DNA of 64,000 bases, taken from assembly GCA_017948555.1 (NCBI GenBank), contig JAFMYY010000002.1, forward strand, positions 186,001 through 250,000, written 5' to 3'. The notes beneath the pieces were generated by a model. That model ran no database searches and was not told where the DNA came from. It was given only the letters and a program-made list of their open reading frames with translations. The DNA is from Cesiribacteraceae bacterium YIM B00369. GTDB taxonomy: Bacteria; Bacteroidota; Bacteroidia; Cytophagales; Cyclobacteriaceae. The translations under genes and the position numbers were made by a program. Shown one piece after another: positions 1 to 8,235 of this stretch (position 1 is its first letter; each line of letters begins with the position of its first letter).

Positions 1-1138
1 CTTTGTTATCATAAAAGTCAGTGCCTGGCTGAGTACCATCCTCAGTATCATCACCGGCCCTGTTATAAGCTATAATGTTGTTTTTTAAGGTCGTCGATCC
101 TTCAGTAACTTCTTCGCCATCAATGAAGCGGGCGTGGGCAATACCACCGCCGGAACCGCCTTCTCCGTCTTCGCCGCGCTCACCACCATTTACGCCTGCA
201 GCCCCGCTGGTGGGGTCACCGCCTGTATTTTCACTTATGGTGCTGTTGGTCAGCCTCAGGATACCGGCATTATAAATGGCTCCTCCATTGCCACCGTTGC
301 CGCCACGGCCTCCGTCTGCCGGTTCGCCATCGGACTGCCCGGGAGCAGGGCTGCCGCCATCACCTGTACCGTTGCCGGAAAAAGTAGCCCTGTTAATGGT
401 AACATCAGCATCATTCCCTATGTAAACAGCTCCGCCATTGCCACCGCTGCCGCCGTTGCCACCATCTGTCAGGTTAATGGAGCTGGCAGGAGACACACCA
501 TTTCCACCGCTCTGTGTAAAATTGCTGCTGAAGGTTACCTGGTCCATATTTACAATAAGGCCTGCTCCGATACGCAGGGCACCACCATCTTTTCCATCTT
601 CGCCGTTAATACCGTAGGATCCTGAATTATCAGGATTTCCGTTATTGCCTGCCCGTGCCGTGCCACCGGTAAAGTGGATACGCTCAATAGTTACCGTACC
701 GCCTGAAACGATATCCAGGATGCGGTCATTCGGGCTTATGGTAATGGTTGGGCCCGGTGTTCCGGTTCCCTGCAGGAGGAGGGAATTAAAACTGCCATTT
801 AGATCGAGGTCTCCATAGCTGTTTTCATCCTCATAAGTATTAGCTTCCACATCCGGGGCAACCCTTGAGAGAGTGTAATTACCTGAATTACCACCAGGTA
901 AAAAACCCGGAATTACAATTGTAACATCAAGGCCATCGCTGGCATTTGCTTCGTCAATGGCTGCTCTGAGGGTACAGCGGCCGGCTTCATCTTCACAAAC
1001 TCCGTCGCCGGGATTTGCATCACGGGCGTTGCTGTCGTCATTGGCATCTGTTACGATAAATTTTACGTTTTGGGCAACAGCAGGGGCAGCTGTTCCAAAA
1101 ACCAAAAAGAATAAAAAAAGCAGTAAATTTTTGTGCAT
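1..1138 (-). CDS. CSLREA-domain secreted beta-helix protein, 3' end outside window
   Basis: The reading frame is open from an ATG at 1138 to the window edge (about 379 codons seen), so the C-terminus is missing. Residues 1-23 form a Sec signal peptide ending in VAQN. Just after it is a CSLREA-type segment (VTDANDD, NPGDGVCED, CTLRAAIDEANA), known at the N-terminus of secreted proteins with right-handed beta-helix repeats. Downstream the chain is rich in Gly/Asn/Asp with repeated GGNGG and GGAIYN-type turns, as expected of a parallel beta-helix. No function beyond cell-surface or secreted structure can be read. A sorting domain would lie outside the window. Plus-strand open frames over this segment are shadows of the Gly-rich code. 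Confidence 0.8.
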   Translation of the reverse strand, partial: MHKNLLLFLFFLVFGTAAPAVAQNVKFIVTDANDDSNARDANPGDGVCEDEAGRCTLRAAIDEANASDGLDVTIVIPGFLPGGNSGNYTLSRVAPDVEANTYEDENSYGDLDLNGSFNSLLLQGTGTPGPTITISPNDRILDIVSGGTVTIERIHFTGGTARAGNNGNPDNSGSYGINGEDGKDGGALRIGAGLIVNMDQVTFSSNFTQSGGNGVSPASSINLTDGGNGGSGGNGGAVYIGNDADVTINRATFSGNGTGDGGSPAPGQSDGEPADGGRGGNGGNGGAIYNAGILRLTNSTISENTGGDPTSGAAGVNGGERGEDGEGGSGGGIAHARFIDGEEVTEGSTTLKNNIIAYNRAGDDTEDGTQPGTDFYDNK

Positions 1139-1610
1139 TTTTACAATGGTTTGTTTGTTAAAAAAAAGTTTTCAGCTTAAAAAAAAGTGAAAAGACAAGG
1201 GGATTTGTCTCACTATTAAGAACTTAATGTAATAGTAAGTGCTCCCGGAAAAAAAAAGTTTGGCTTACGGGCAATCCTTTTCATGAAATCAGAGGGAGCT
1301 GAACAACCAGGCGTTGTTCCTGCGCAGGTATGAACCGGCAGGAGCAGCATTCGGTGCAGCATTAAGCTTCTGCAGCAATACGCAGCCTGATTGGATGAAA
1401 AAATTATTGTTTGCTGTTTCTGCAGCACCTGATGTGCTGCAGTAAACCTTGTATCAGCCAGGAGAGGCGGGAAACCTGCTGGTGGCAGGTGGGTATGGGA
1501 TTGAATATTTTCAGTAGACCTTATTTATCCATTTAGTGATTTTCGATGTTGCAACAAGGATGTAATAAATATTGTCATTCTTCCTTTATTCCATATTTAA
1601 AAAGTAAAGC
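1139..1610. other. intergenic, no supported gene
   Basis: About 470 bases between two minus-strand genes. A 70-codon minus frame (1216-1428) has no recognisable domain, no clear ribosome-binding site and atypical composition, so I do not call it. The part next to 1139-1200 is A/T rich and probably holds the promoter of the CSLREA gene. Confidence 0.5.
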
Positions 1611-2018
1611 TTATTTCGGGTTTTGAAATTTTATTACCTCAATACTCATTTTGTTAAGAGGCTTGGTCAGGAAATCACGGACATCCTCATGCAGTTTGGA
1701 ATTTTTAATATCATTTTCATCTACAGATGAAGAAAGAATATAGAGGGTGCAACTTTCCCTTACGTCTTTTGGAAATTCACGGTAGGCTTTAAGAAAATCC
1801 CAGCCATCAAAGGAAGGCATATTTAAATCCAGGAAAATAAATTCAGGAAATTCTTCTGAACCGGCCAGAGATTCAAGTTCGGTTAATGCTTCCTGCGGAT
1901 TGGTGAAAGACCTGACGTCAGAAGTAAAATTGTTAAATTTTAGTAAATTCTCTGTATAAAAAATCGACATTTCCTCATCATCAATAACCCATGCTCTTTG
2001 GCAATATGTTTTATCCAT
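1611..2018 (-). CDS. single-domain response regulator (receiver)
   Basis: A 135-residue CheY-like receiver with no output domain. The acidic pocket is seen in VIDDEE near residue 14, the phospho-acceptor Asp in FLDLNMPSFDGWDF (middle of the protein), the conserved Ser/Thr in YILSSS, and the Lys in FLTKPL. It resembles the two other stand-alone receivers in the window (14199 and 15251), a common arrangement in Bacteroidota where PAS kinases signal through small receivers. No kinase is adjacent, so its partner is unknown. Confidence 0.9.
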   Translation of the reverse strand: MDKTYCQRAWVIDDEEMSIFYTENLLKFNNFTSDVRSFTNPQEALTELESLAGSEEFPEFIFLDLNMPSFDGWDFLKAYREFPKDVRESCTLYILSSSVDENDIKNSKLHEDVRDFLTKPLNKMSIEVIKFQNPK

Positions 2019-2771
2019 AGAAATTTTGTATAAGTTTTGATATTGAATAACAATATAATATTAAACGTTCCGCTAAAAAAATATAGTTGGTAATAATACT
2101 TTTTTTGGTGGGTAATATTTGAGGGAATAAGGTTGCCTTTTATGTTTACTTTTTGATGAAAGAAGCGGAAATAAAAAATGCTGCAGGAATAGTGGTAATC
2201 AGCGTTTGAATATTGAAAGAAGACTTTTCATCCATTTTCACCTGCTCAAAGGTAGACAGGAATTTAAAGCCAATCACTACCGGGATATTTATGTCGGGCA
2301 AAATGAGTTTCAGGGTAGCAGTTCAATTATTTTTTCAGCTGCTGATCTGAATCAGGAGCTTATCTTCCCGGTACGGACCATCAGGAGATTTTCCGCAGCT
2401 TCAACGTTCCGGTTTATCTTTTTTTGTGCAAAGGTTTCAGAGATGGGCATGATTCTGGTAAACAGTGGCCTGGTGCCGTGAGAGGGTTGGCTTTGAATTT
2501 ACGCTGCCAGCTAAGGCACCTGAATTATCTGCGGAAGAAAAATAATTTACTGATAGTGTAGTCTGCTTTCTGCTGTTACTTCTTTTTTTAGCTGAAACAG
2601 GTGAATGATATCAGGGGGAGAGTTGTTAAAGCTATGTAAATTGCAAAAGATTTGCAGTAATCTGTTCCCGGGATGTAAATGTTAATATTTATTGAATTCC
2701 CGGAATTTATATATATAAAAAGAGCAGCCATTTTGTTTTATGACTGCTGTAGTTAAAGAGAAAAAAATAAT
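2019..2771. other. long intergenic region, no supported gene
   Basis: About 750 bases separating divergent genes. A plus frame at 2206-2481 (91 codons) has no recognised domain. The minus strand over the same segment shows short protein-like stretches broken by stops, so this may be the remains of a lost gene, but I cannot identify it. The A/T-rich part at 2685-2771 probably holds the promoter of the oxidoreductase gene that follows. Confidence 0.45.
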
Positions 2772-3776
2772 ATGTCAACAACACAAAAGAATATTCCTTA
2801 TTCTGTTTTAGAGCTGGCAAGTGTTGCCAGCGGCGATACTCCCGCTGATACTTTTAAGAACAGCCTTGATCTTGCTCAAAAAGCCGAAAATATGGGTTAC
2901 AAGCGCTTCTGGCTGGCGGAGCACCATAATATGATCAGTATTGCCAGTTCTGCCACTTCAGTGCTTATCGCTCATATTGCAGGAGGCACAAAGAAAATAA
3001 GAGTGGGTTCGGGCGGAATAATGTTGCCTAATCATTCGCCCTTAATTGTGGCGGAGCAGTTTGGTACCCTGGGGTCTTTATTCCCTGACCGCATTGATCT
3101 TGGTGTGGGCAGGGCACCGGGAACAGATCAGGTAACGGCAAGGGCAATCCGCTCCGACAGAATGCAGGCAGTATACCAGTTTCCGGAAGAAATAAACCAG
3201 ATACAGCAATACTTCTCCGATAACAGGGGCGCCAAAGTGAGGGCTACTGTTGCCGAAGGGGTGGATGTGCCCATCTATATATTAGGTTCCAGTACGGATA
3301 GTGCTCACCTGGCAGCAAGGAAAGGGCTTCCTTATGCTTTTGCAAGCCATTTTGCACCAGCCCTTTTATTTGAAGCTTTAAATATATATCATAACGAATT
3401 CCAGCCATCGGAACACCTGAAGGAGCCCTATACTATTGCCTGCATAAATGTAATTGCGGCTGAAACTGACAGGGAGGCTGAGCGGATTTCAACAACCCTG
3501 ATCAGGATGATGCTGGGTGTAATGACCAATAATATTGATTATATGCAGGAGCCTGTAGATATGAACACGGAGTTACGTAATCTGTGGGAAAACTCTGCTT
3601 TTCAGCGAATGCTGAAGTATGCTTTTGTGGGGAGCAAGGAAACCGTGCAGCAAAAAACTGAAGATTTTATAAAGCAAACCGGTGTAAATGAAGTAATGGT
3701 GGCCTCTCACATATATCATCATGAAGACCGCGTAAATTCTTACAGGATCTTTTCAGAGATTATGAGAGGGTTATAA
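2772..3776 (+). CDS. LLM-class flavin-dependent oxidoreductase (luciferase-like)
   Basis: A 334-residue bacterial luciferase-like TIM-barrel monooxygenase, expected to use FMNH2. Family hallmarks are FWLAEHHNM near residues 42-50, GSGGIMLPNHSP near 78-90, and DLGVGRAPGTD near 111-121. These place it in the group often annotated as MsnO8 or YhbW-like alkanal monooxygenase homologues. Length matches the family. It is a single gene, followed by a strong hairpin terminator at 3885-3920. The substrate cannot be told from sequence. Confidence 0.9.
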   Translation: MSTTQKNIPYSVLELASVASGDTPADTFKNSLDLAQKAENMGYKRFWLAEHHNMISIASSATSVLIAHIAGGTKKIRVGSGGIMLPNHSPLIVAEQFGTLGSLFPDRIDLGVGRAPGTDQVTARAIRSDRMQAVYQFPEEINQIQQYFSDNRGAKVRATVAEGVDVPIYILGSSTDSAHLAARKGLPYAFASHFAPALLFEALNIYHNEFQPSEHLKEPYTIACINVIAAETDREAERISTTLIRMMLGVMTNNIDYMQEPVDMNTELRNLWENSAFQRMLKYAFVGSKETVQQKTEDFIKQTGVNEVMVASHIYHHEDRVNSYRIFSEIMRGL

Positions 3777-3884
3777 AGGCTCAAAAGCTCAGCTGAAGCT
3801 GCAAAGGATGAGTATTTCTTTTCTTACTGCTGAGGATGTGTCGTGTGATAAAGGAAAGAGCTTCCGGTTACTGTTAAAAAAAAC

Positions 3885-3920
3885 AAAAGCAGGATTTTTC
3901 GAAGAAAGATCCTGCTTTTT
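3885..3920. terminator. bidirectional rho-independent terminator
   Basis: A perfect 11-bp stem (arms 3885-3895 and 3909-3919) with A-rich sequence on one side and a T run on the other. It sits between the convergent flavin oxidoreductase and tatA genes, so it can end transcription from both sides. Confidence 0.85.
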
Positions 3921-3938
3921 CATTACTGTTAAAAAGAA

Positions 3939-4145
3939 CTACCGGCTGATTTTAGGATTGTCCTTAATGCCGTTTTCTAATTCATCTTTTATTTCATTGG
4001 TGGCATCCTTAAACTCCCGGATGCCTCTGCCTAAACCACGGGCCAGTTCCGGTATCTTTTTAGCACCAAAGAAAATCAGGATTACTAAAAGGATAAGCAG
4101 AATTTCATATCCTCCCATATTACTCAGGAATAATAAAGTTTGCAT
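3939..4145 (-). CDS. tatA: TatA/TatE twin-arginine translocase subunit
   Basis: 68 residues with one N-terminal membrane helix (about residues 12-30), the FG hinge (IFFGAKKIPEL), an amphipathic helix (ARGLGRGIREFKDA) and a charged tail. This is the classic TatA layout and length. TatA oligomers form the path for folded proteins bearing twin-arginine signals, and several such substrates are in this window (the two NapA-type enzymes and the NrfC-like protein). It stands alone here, with no tatC or tatB beside it. Confidence 0.93.
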   Translation of the reverse strand: MQTLLFLSNMGGYEILLILLVILIFFGAKKIPELARGLGRGIREFKDATNEIKDELENGIKDNPKISR

Positions 4146-4313
4146 TGATGTCTGTTTTTAAATTTGATTATACTAATATCTGTAAAAGTTTTGATTACTA
4201 ATGCGTTACAATTGATAAATTTTTTTCCGATTTTTTATTCATATCCAGCCTGAGGCTTAATATAATTAATAATTGCAAAGACAGAAGAAGATAATTTATT
4301 AAATAAATTTTGA

Positions 4314-5834
4314 TCAGGCTGTTGTAAGCTGTGTCGGTTTCCCTTCTGCAGCAGCCTTGTTTTTTTGATCCTCCCTGTGGGGCTGGCTTGTTATCAGCAA
4401 CAAAATAAAGGTAATAGCCGCATTTACCACGATGAGCTCAAAGCCCATGGCATAGCCTGTCCAGGCTATGGAGTTGCTGTCGAGCAGGTAGGTAAGGGCA
4501 GGTGATACAATGCAGAAAAGGGGTACCAGCCTGTCAGCTACCTCGCGTTTATTTGCCATGCCAAACGCGAAAAGTCCCAGCAGCGGACCATAGGTATAAC
4601 CTGCGGCTTTAAAGATGGCATTTACCACGGAGTCGTCGTTAAGGATGCGGAAGACCAGAATCACCAGCAGCATAATAGCTGAAAAAACGACATGGACCGT
4701 ATGGCGGGTGCGCACCAGCTGAGGGTCGTTTTGGTTTGCCTTTTTATCGAAATTCAGGAAATCGACACAAAAGGAAGTGGTTAAAGCAGTGAGTGCCGAA
4801 TCGGTAGTGGCAAATGTAGCTGCCGTTAAGCCGAGCATGAAAATAATAGCAGGCAGGAGGCTAAGGTGGTTCAGGGCAATTTCCGGAAAAAGGTGGTCAG
4901 GAGTTCTTAATGCACTCACATCTATGCCTTTGGCAGCAGCATACTGGTACAGGAGTGCGCCCACACTAAGGAAGAAAATGTTCATAAATACAAACACCAC
5001 CGTAAAGGTTAGCATGTTCTTTTGGGCCTCTCCAATGTTTTTGCAGCTTAAATTCTTCTGCATCAGGTCCTGATCAAGCCCGGTCATGGCTATGGTTACG
5101 AAAATACCGCCAATAAAATGCTTCAGGAAATGGCTTTTGCTTTCCATAAAATTCTCCCAGAAGAATATTTTTGAATAGGAACTCTCCTTAACTGCTTCAA
5201 AGGTCCGGATAAGATTCATATCTAAACTATCAGCAATAAACCAGATGGAGAGAAGTACGGAAGAGAGCAGGAAAACAGTTTGAAGGGTATCGGTAATTAC
5301 AATGGTTTTCAGGCCACCGCGGTGGGTATAAAGCCAGATAAGCAGCAGACATGCTGCAACGGTAAATCCAAATGGTACTTTCCAGGCATCGAAAATAAAT
5401 TTCTGCAATACAATAGCTACCAGGTAAAGCCTGAAAGCAGAGCCGATAACGCGGGAAATCAGGAAGATCATAGCCCCGGATTTATAGCTCCAGTAGCCCA
5501 TGCGTTTCTCCAGGTAAGTATATATGGAGATCAGGTTCATGCGGTAATATAGCGGCAGCAGTACTTTGGCTATCAATACAAAACCTACGGCATTCCCCAG
5601 AACAAACTGGAAATACCCAAAGCTGCTGTTAACCACCGCCCCCGGTACCGAAATAAATGTAACACCGGAAAGAGCCGTGCCGATCATTCCGAAGGCTACA
5701 AAATACCATTTGGAGTTCCTGTTGGCAATAAAGAAGCTGGAGTTATCGGATGCACCTTTTGAGGTAAAGTAGGATATGCCCAGCAGCAGGGCAAAATACC
5801 CCACCAGAAATAACAATAAGACAATTGGAGTCAT
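4314..5834 (-). CDS. sodium:solute symporter (SSS family)
   Basis: 506 residues with about 13 hydrophobic segments, starting with an outward N-terminal helix (TPIVLLLFLVGYFALLLG). Family signs include the GTALSGVTFISVPG segment near residue 55 (Na+-site region of SSS carriers) and GLTAATFATTDSALTALTTSF near residue 345. The family imports sugars, amino acids, vitamins or anions with Na+. Neighbours give no clue to the substrate. It appears monocistronic. Confidence 0.88.
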   Translation of the reverse strand: MTPIVLLLFLVGYFALLLGISYFTSKGASDNSSFFIANRNSKWYFVAFGMIGTALSGVTFISVPGAVVNSSFGYFQFVLGNAVGFVLIAKVLLPLYYRMNLISIYTYLEKRMGYWSYKSGAMIFLISRVIGSAFRLYLVAIVLQKFIFDAWKVPFGFTVAACLLLIWLYTHRGGLKTIVITDTLQTVFLLSSVLLSIWFIADSLDMNLIRTFEAVKESSYSKIFFWENFMESKSHFLKHFIGGIFVTIAMTGLDQDLMQKNLSCKNIGEAQKNMLTFTVVFVFMNIFFLSVGALLYQYAAAKGIDVSALRTPDHLFPEIALNHLSLLPAIIFMLGLTAATFATTDSALTALTTSFCVDFLNFDKKANQNDPQLVRTRHTVHVVFSAIMLLVILVFRILNDDSVVNAIFKAAGYTYGPLLGLFAFGMANKREVADRLVPLFCIVSPALTYLLDSNSIAWTGYAMGFELIVVNAAITFILLLITSQPHREDQKNKAAAEGKPTQLTTA

Positions 5835-6180
5835 GCAGCTATTTTTGAATATAAATTTAAATAAAGTATAAGATTTTCAATGCTCCCTGAAGGGCCTGCT
5901 AATCAAATATAGAAAGGCTTTTTAATAGGCCTTTCCTGCTGATAAAGCTAGTTAAACTATTCAATATCATGCGGTTCCGGAATGGAATTAATGACTAAAA
6001 TACTGATGCTGTAAGAAAATAATTGAAATAGAAGTTTCTGTGGAATTATCTTATACCTGCCCTGATAAAAAAAGGCCTCCTGAAAGCAGGAAGCCTGTTG
6101 TTATTTGGAGCTCTGTTGCACGATTTTTAAGCTTACTAAATCAATTACCTGAGATTGTGTAACAAAGGAAGCGGTTTTTT
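5835..6180. other. intergenic with ars terminator
   Basis: About 350 bases. It contains the terminator of the arsenic operon at 6065-6098 and an A/T-rich part next to 5835-5960 that may drive the symporter gene. No open frame of note. Confidence 0.5.
6065..6098 (-). terminator. rho-independent terminator of the ars operon
   Basis: Hairpin with arms 6073-6082 and 6087-6096 (one mismatch, 4-base loop). On the minus strand it is followed by a U run, the complement of the A tract 6067-6073. It lies about 85 bases after the stop of arsC, the last ars gene. Confidence 0.75.
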
Positions 6181-6798
6181 TTAAACCAGGGAAAAGGCAT
6201 ATAACATCTCACGGCCAATCTGCCTTACCCTTTCGCTGTATTTTCCAGCTTCCTCAGGGGTGTCATCAAAATTTTTAGGGTCATCATAAGTAACAGGCAG
6301 GCGCAGTTCCGTGCCGGGTACCAAGGGGCAGTTCTGGTCTGCATCTGAGCAGGTCATTACCGCGCAAAAGCCGGAGGCAGGGTTGGCCGGATCGTCAAAC
6401 CTTTTCGACCAGGCTTTCAGTGGAATGGAAGCTTCAGCATATTTTACTTCATAAACAGGATTGGTGCCCTCCTCTGAGGAGCTGATCTCAAAGCCTGCTT
6501 CCTGCATTGCTTTTACAGCCCTGGGGTTAAAAGCTGTGGCTTCGGTGCCGCCTGAAAAGCAGGACACCTCTTTTACATTATAATAAGCTGCTGCTGCCTG
6601 TGCCCATATCTGGGACAGATGACTCCTGCGGGAATTATGGGTACAGATAAAATTGAAGTGGGCTGGTTTGCCTTCTGCTATCTTATTGCGGGTATAGCCG
6701 GCGAGTTTAGCGAGCAATTGTTTTCTTTCGTCCGGTATCTGCCCGAACTCCTGTTCAAGCTGCCGGGTATAGGTGTTCAGTTGAGGTAATAGTTCCAT
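6181..6798 (-). CDS. arsC: arsenate reductase, low-molecular-weight phosphatase type
   Basis: 205 residues. The phosphatase P-loop CX5R is present as ICTHNSRRS with nucleophile Cys52, and further cysteines occur in VSCFSGG and in FCAVMTCSDADQNC, where resolving cysteines would be expected. It reduces arsenate to arsenite, which Acr3 then exports. The N-terminal extension of about 45 residues before the P-loop is longer than in classic Bacillus-type ArsC but usual in Bacteroidota homologues. Last gene of the ars operon, 30 bases after acr3. A protein-tyrosine phosphatase role is the alternative, made unlikely by the context. Confidence 0.88.
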   Translation of the reverse strand: MELLPQLNTYTRQLEQEFGQIPDERKQLLAKLAGYTRNKIAEGKPAHFNFICTHNSRRSHLSQIWAQAAAAYYNVKEVSCFSGGTEATAFNPRAVKAMQEAGFEISSSEEGTNPVYEVKYAEASIPLKAWSKRFDDPANPASGFCAVMTCSDADQNCPLVPGTELRLPVTYDDPKNFDDTPEEAGKYSERVRQIGREMLYAFSLV

Positions 6799-6828
6799 TT
6801 TAAGTAGTAGTGAGAGGTGAGTATTGCA

Positions 6829-7908
6829 TTACAATTCATTCTTATCATACAGCTTCCGCTTTAGCCAAAAGGCGACATTTACAAGGGCAATCAGCACAGG
6901 TACTTCTACCAGCGGTCCTACCACCCCTGCAAAAGCCTGGCCGGAATTTATGCCAAATACCCCGATGGCTACCGCAATGGCCAGCTCAAAATTATTACCT
7001 GCGGCAGTAAAAGATACGGCAGCATTCTTTGAGTAATCTGCACCAACAGCCCTGCCTGCGAAAAAGGTAAACAGGAACATGATTGCAAAGTAAATTACCA
7101 GAGGAATGGCAATCCGGAAAACATCCACAGGGATGCTTACTATAAGATTTCCTTTCAGGCTGAACATTACCAGAATGGTAAAGAGCAGCGCTACCAGGGT
7201 AACTGGGCTGATTGCCGGGATAAACTTTTCTTTGTACCAGCTTTCTCCATACTTACGCACCAGCAGCATGCGCGAAAGAAAACCAGCCGCAAAAGGTATC
7301 CCAAGGTAAATAAGTACATTTGCAGCTATTTCGCTCATGCTTATATTTACCACCTGTCCCTCAATGCCAAAATAAGGAGGGAGCACAGTTATAAATAAAT
7401 AAGCGAAAAAGCTGTAGGTAAGCACCTGGAAAATGCTGTTAAAGGCTACCAGACCTGCGCCATAATCAGTATCGCCTTTTGCCAAATCGTTCCACACCAG
7501 TACCATGGCAATGCAGCGGGCAAGGCCAATCATAATTACGCCCACCATATATTCAGGGTAATCGCGCAAAAATGTAATAGCCAGGAAAAACATGAGCAGC
7601 GGACCAACAATCCAATTCATTACAAGTGATAAACCCACTATTTTAATGTTTCGGAACACCTTTGGCATCTGAGCGTAGTTTACCTTTGCCAGTGGAGGGT
7701 ACATCATCAGGATAAGCCCTATGGCAATAGGAATATTAGTGTTGTTGACCTGGAAGCTGTCAATAAATCCTTCTGTTTCCGGCACATAATATCCAATGGC
7801 AATACCTGTGGCCATGGCAAGGAATATCCATAGGGTAAGGTAACGGTCCAGGAAAGACAGCTTTTTGGGCTTGTCTGTAAAAGCAGTAGTGGTAATGGTT
7901 TCTGACAT
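6829..7908 (-). CDS. acr3: arsenite efflux carrier Acr3 (ArsB of the Acr3 family)
   Basis: 359 residues with about ten membrane segments. The conserved Acr3 signature [18 protein letters not shown] contains Cys132, the residue required for arsenite transport in the family. A second conserved region is [19 protein letters not shown]. It exports arsenite across the inner membrane and here is accompanied by an ArsA ATPase, so export could be ATP-driven. The gene follows the HesB-like gene by 15 bases. Confidence 0.95.
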   Translation of the reverse strand: MSETITTTAFTDKPKKLSFLDRYLTLWIFLAMATGIAIGYYVPETEGFIDSFQVNNTNIPIAIGLILMMYPPLAKVNYAQMPKVFRNIKIVGLSLVMNWIVGPLLMFFLAITFLRDYPEYMVGVIMIGLARCIAMVLVWNDLAKGDTDYGAGLVAFNSIFQVLTYSFFAYLFITVLPPYFGIEGQVVNISMSEIAANVLIYLGIPFAAGFLSRMLLVRKYGESWYKEKFIPAISPVTLVALLFTILVMFSLKGNLIVSIPVDVFRIAIPLVIYFAIMFLFTFFAGRAVGADYSKNAAVSFTAAGNNFELAIAVAIGVFGINSGQAFAGVVGPLVEVPVLIALVNVAFWLKRKLYDKNEL

Positions 7909-7923
7909 TTTTTATCTCTTATT

Positions 7924-8205
7924 TTAGCAGCAGTTAGAGGGAGCTAAGCCTTCCGGTTTAAATCCCTGGTGGCCAACGGTAAGAGTAACAGAACCGGGCT
8001 GTTCCTTAATGTCCTGGTCAAGGGCAAAGTTTACCTCATCAATTTCAAAAACCTGGTCTGTAACAGCAGCCTCATCAACCACGGCCATTTGTACGGATGG
8101 GCCGGAGTATCCCTGTACTCCGAAAAAGCGGATGGTTTTCTGTTGCAGTTCCTCACTGCTTAACTGTTGTTTGAGTGCATCAATAGTCTCGCCTGTGATG
8201 TTCAT
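7924..8205 (-). CDS. HesB/IscA-like small protein with C-terminal Cys-Cys
   Basis: 93 residues resembling the HesB/IscA fold (GVQGYSGPSVQMAVVD, then a hydrophobic beta region and GFKPEGLAPSNCC). The first metal-ligand cysteine of IscA proteins (G-C-S-G) is Tyr here, and the C-terminal CGC motif is replaced by terminal Cys92-Cys93. It is therefore unlikely to be a normal Fe-S scaffold. Its place between arsA and acr3, and the same Cys-Cys end seen in ArsR of this operon, suggest arsenite or thiol chemistry. This is inference. Similar proteins are often annotated as HesB-like (seleno)proteins. Confidence 0.7.
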   Translation of the reverse strand: MNITGETIDALKQQLSSEELQQKTIRFFGVQGYSGPSVQMAVVDEAAVTDQVFEIDEVNFALDQDIKEQPGSVTLTVGHQGFKPEGLAPSNCC

Positions 8206-8235
8206 TTATTTGATTATTTAATTTGAGAAAAAGAT

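Noticed and set aside
134-625. Plus-strand open frame of 163 codons rich in Ala/Thr/Ser
   Set aside because: It is antisense to the Gly/Asn-rich CSLREA gene; the minus frame has a signal peptide and domain motifs, this one has none.
1216-1428. Minus-strand 70-codon frame with several Cys
   Set aside because: Unusual composition and no recognisable family; not supported as a gene.
2206-2481. Plus-strand 91-codon frame
   Set aside because: No domain, no convincing ribosome-binding site, and the region has broken protein-like stretches on the other strand.
3808-4161. Plus-strand 117-codon frame
   Set aside because: Runs through a terminator hairpin and antisense to tatA.
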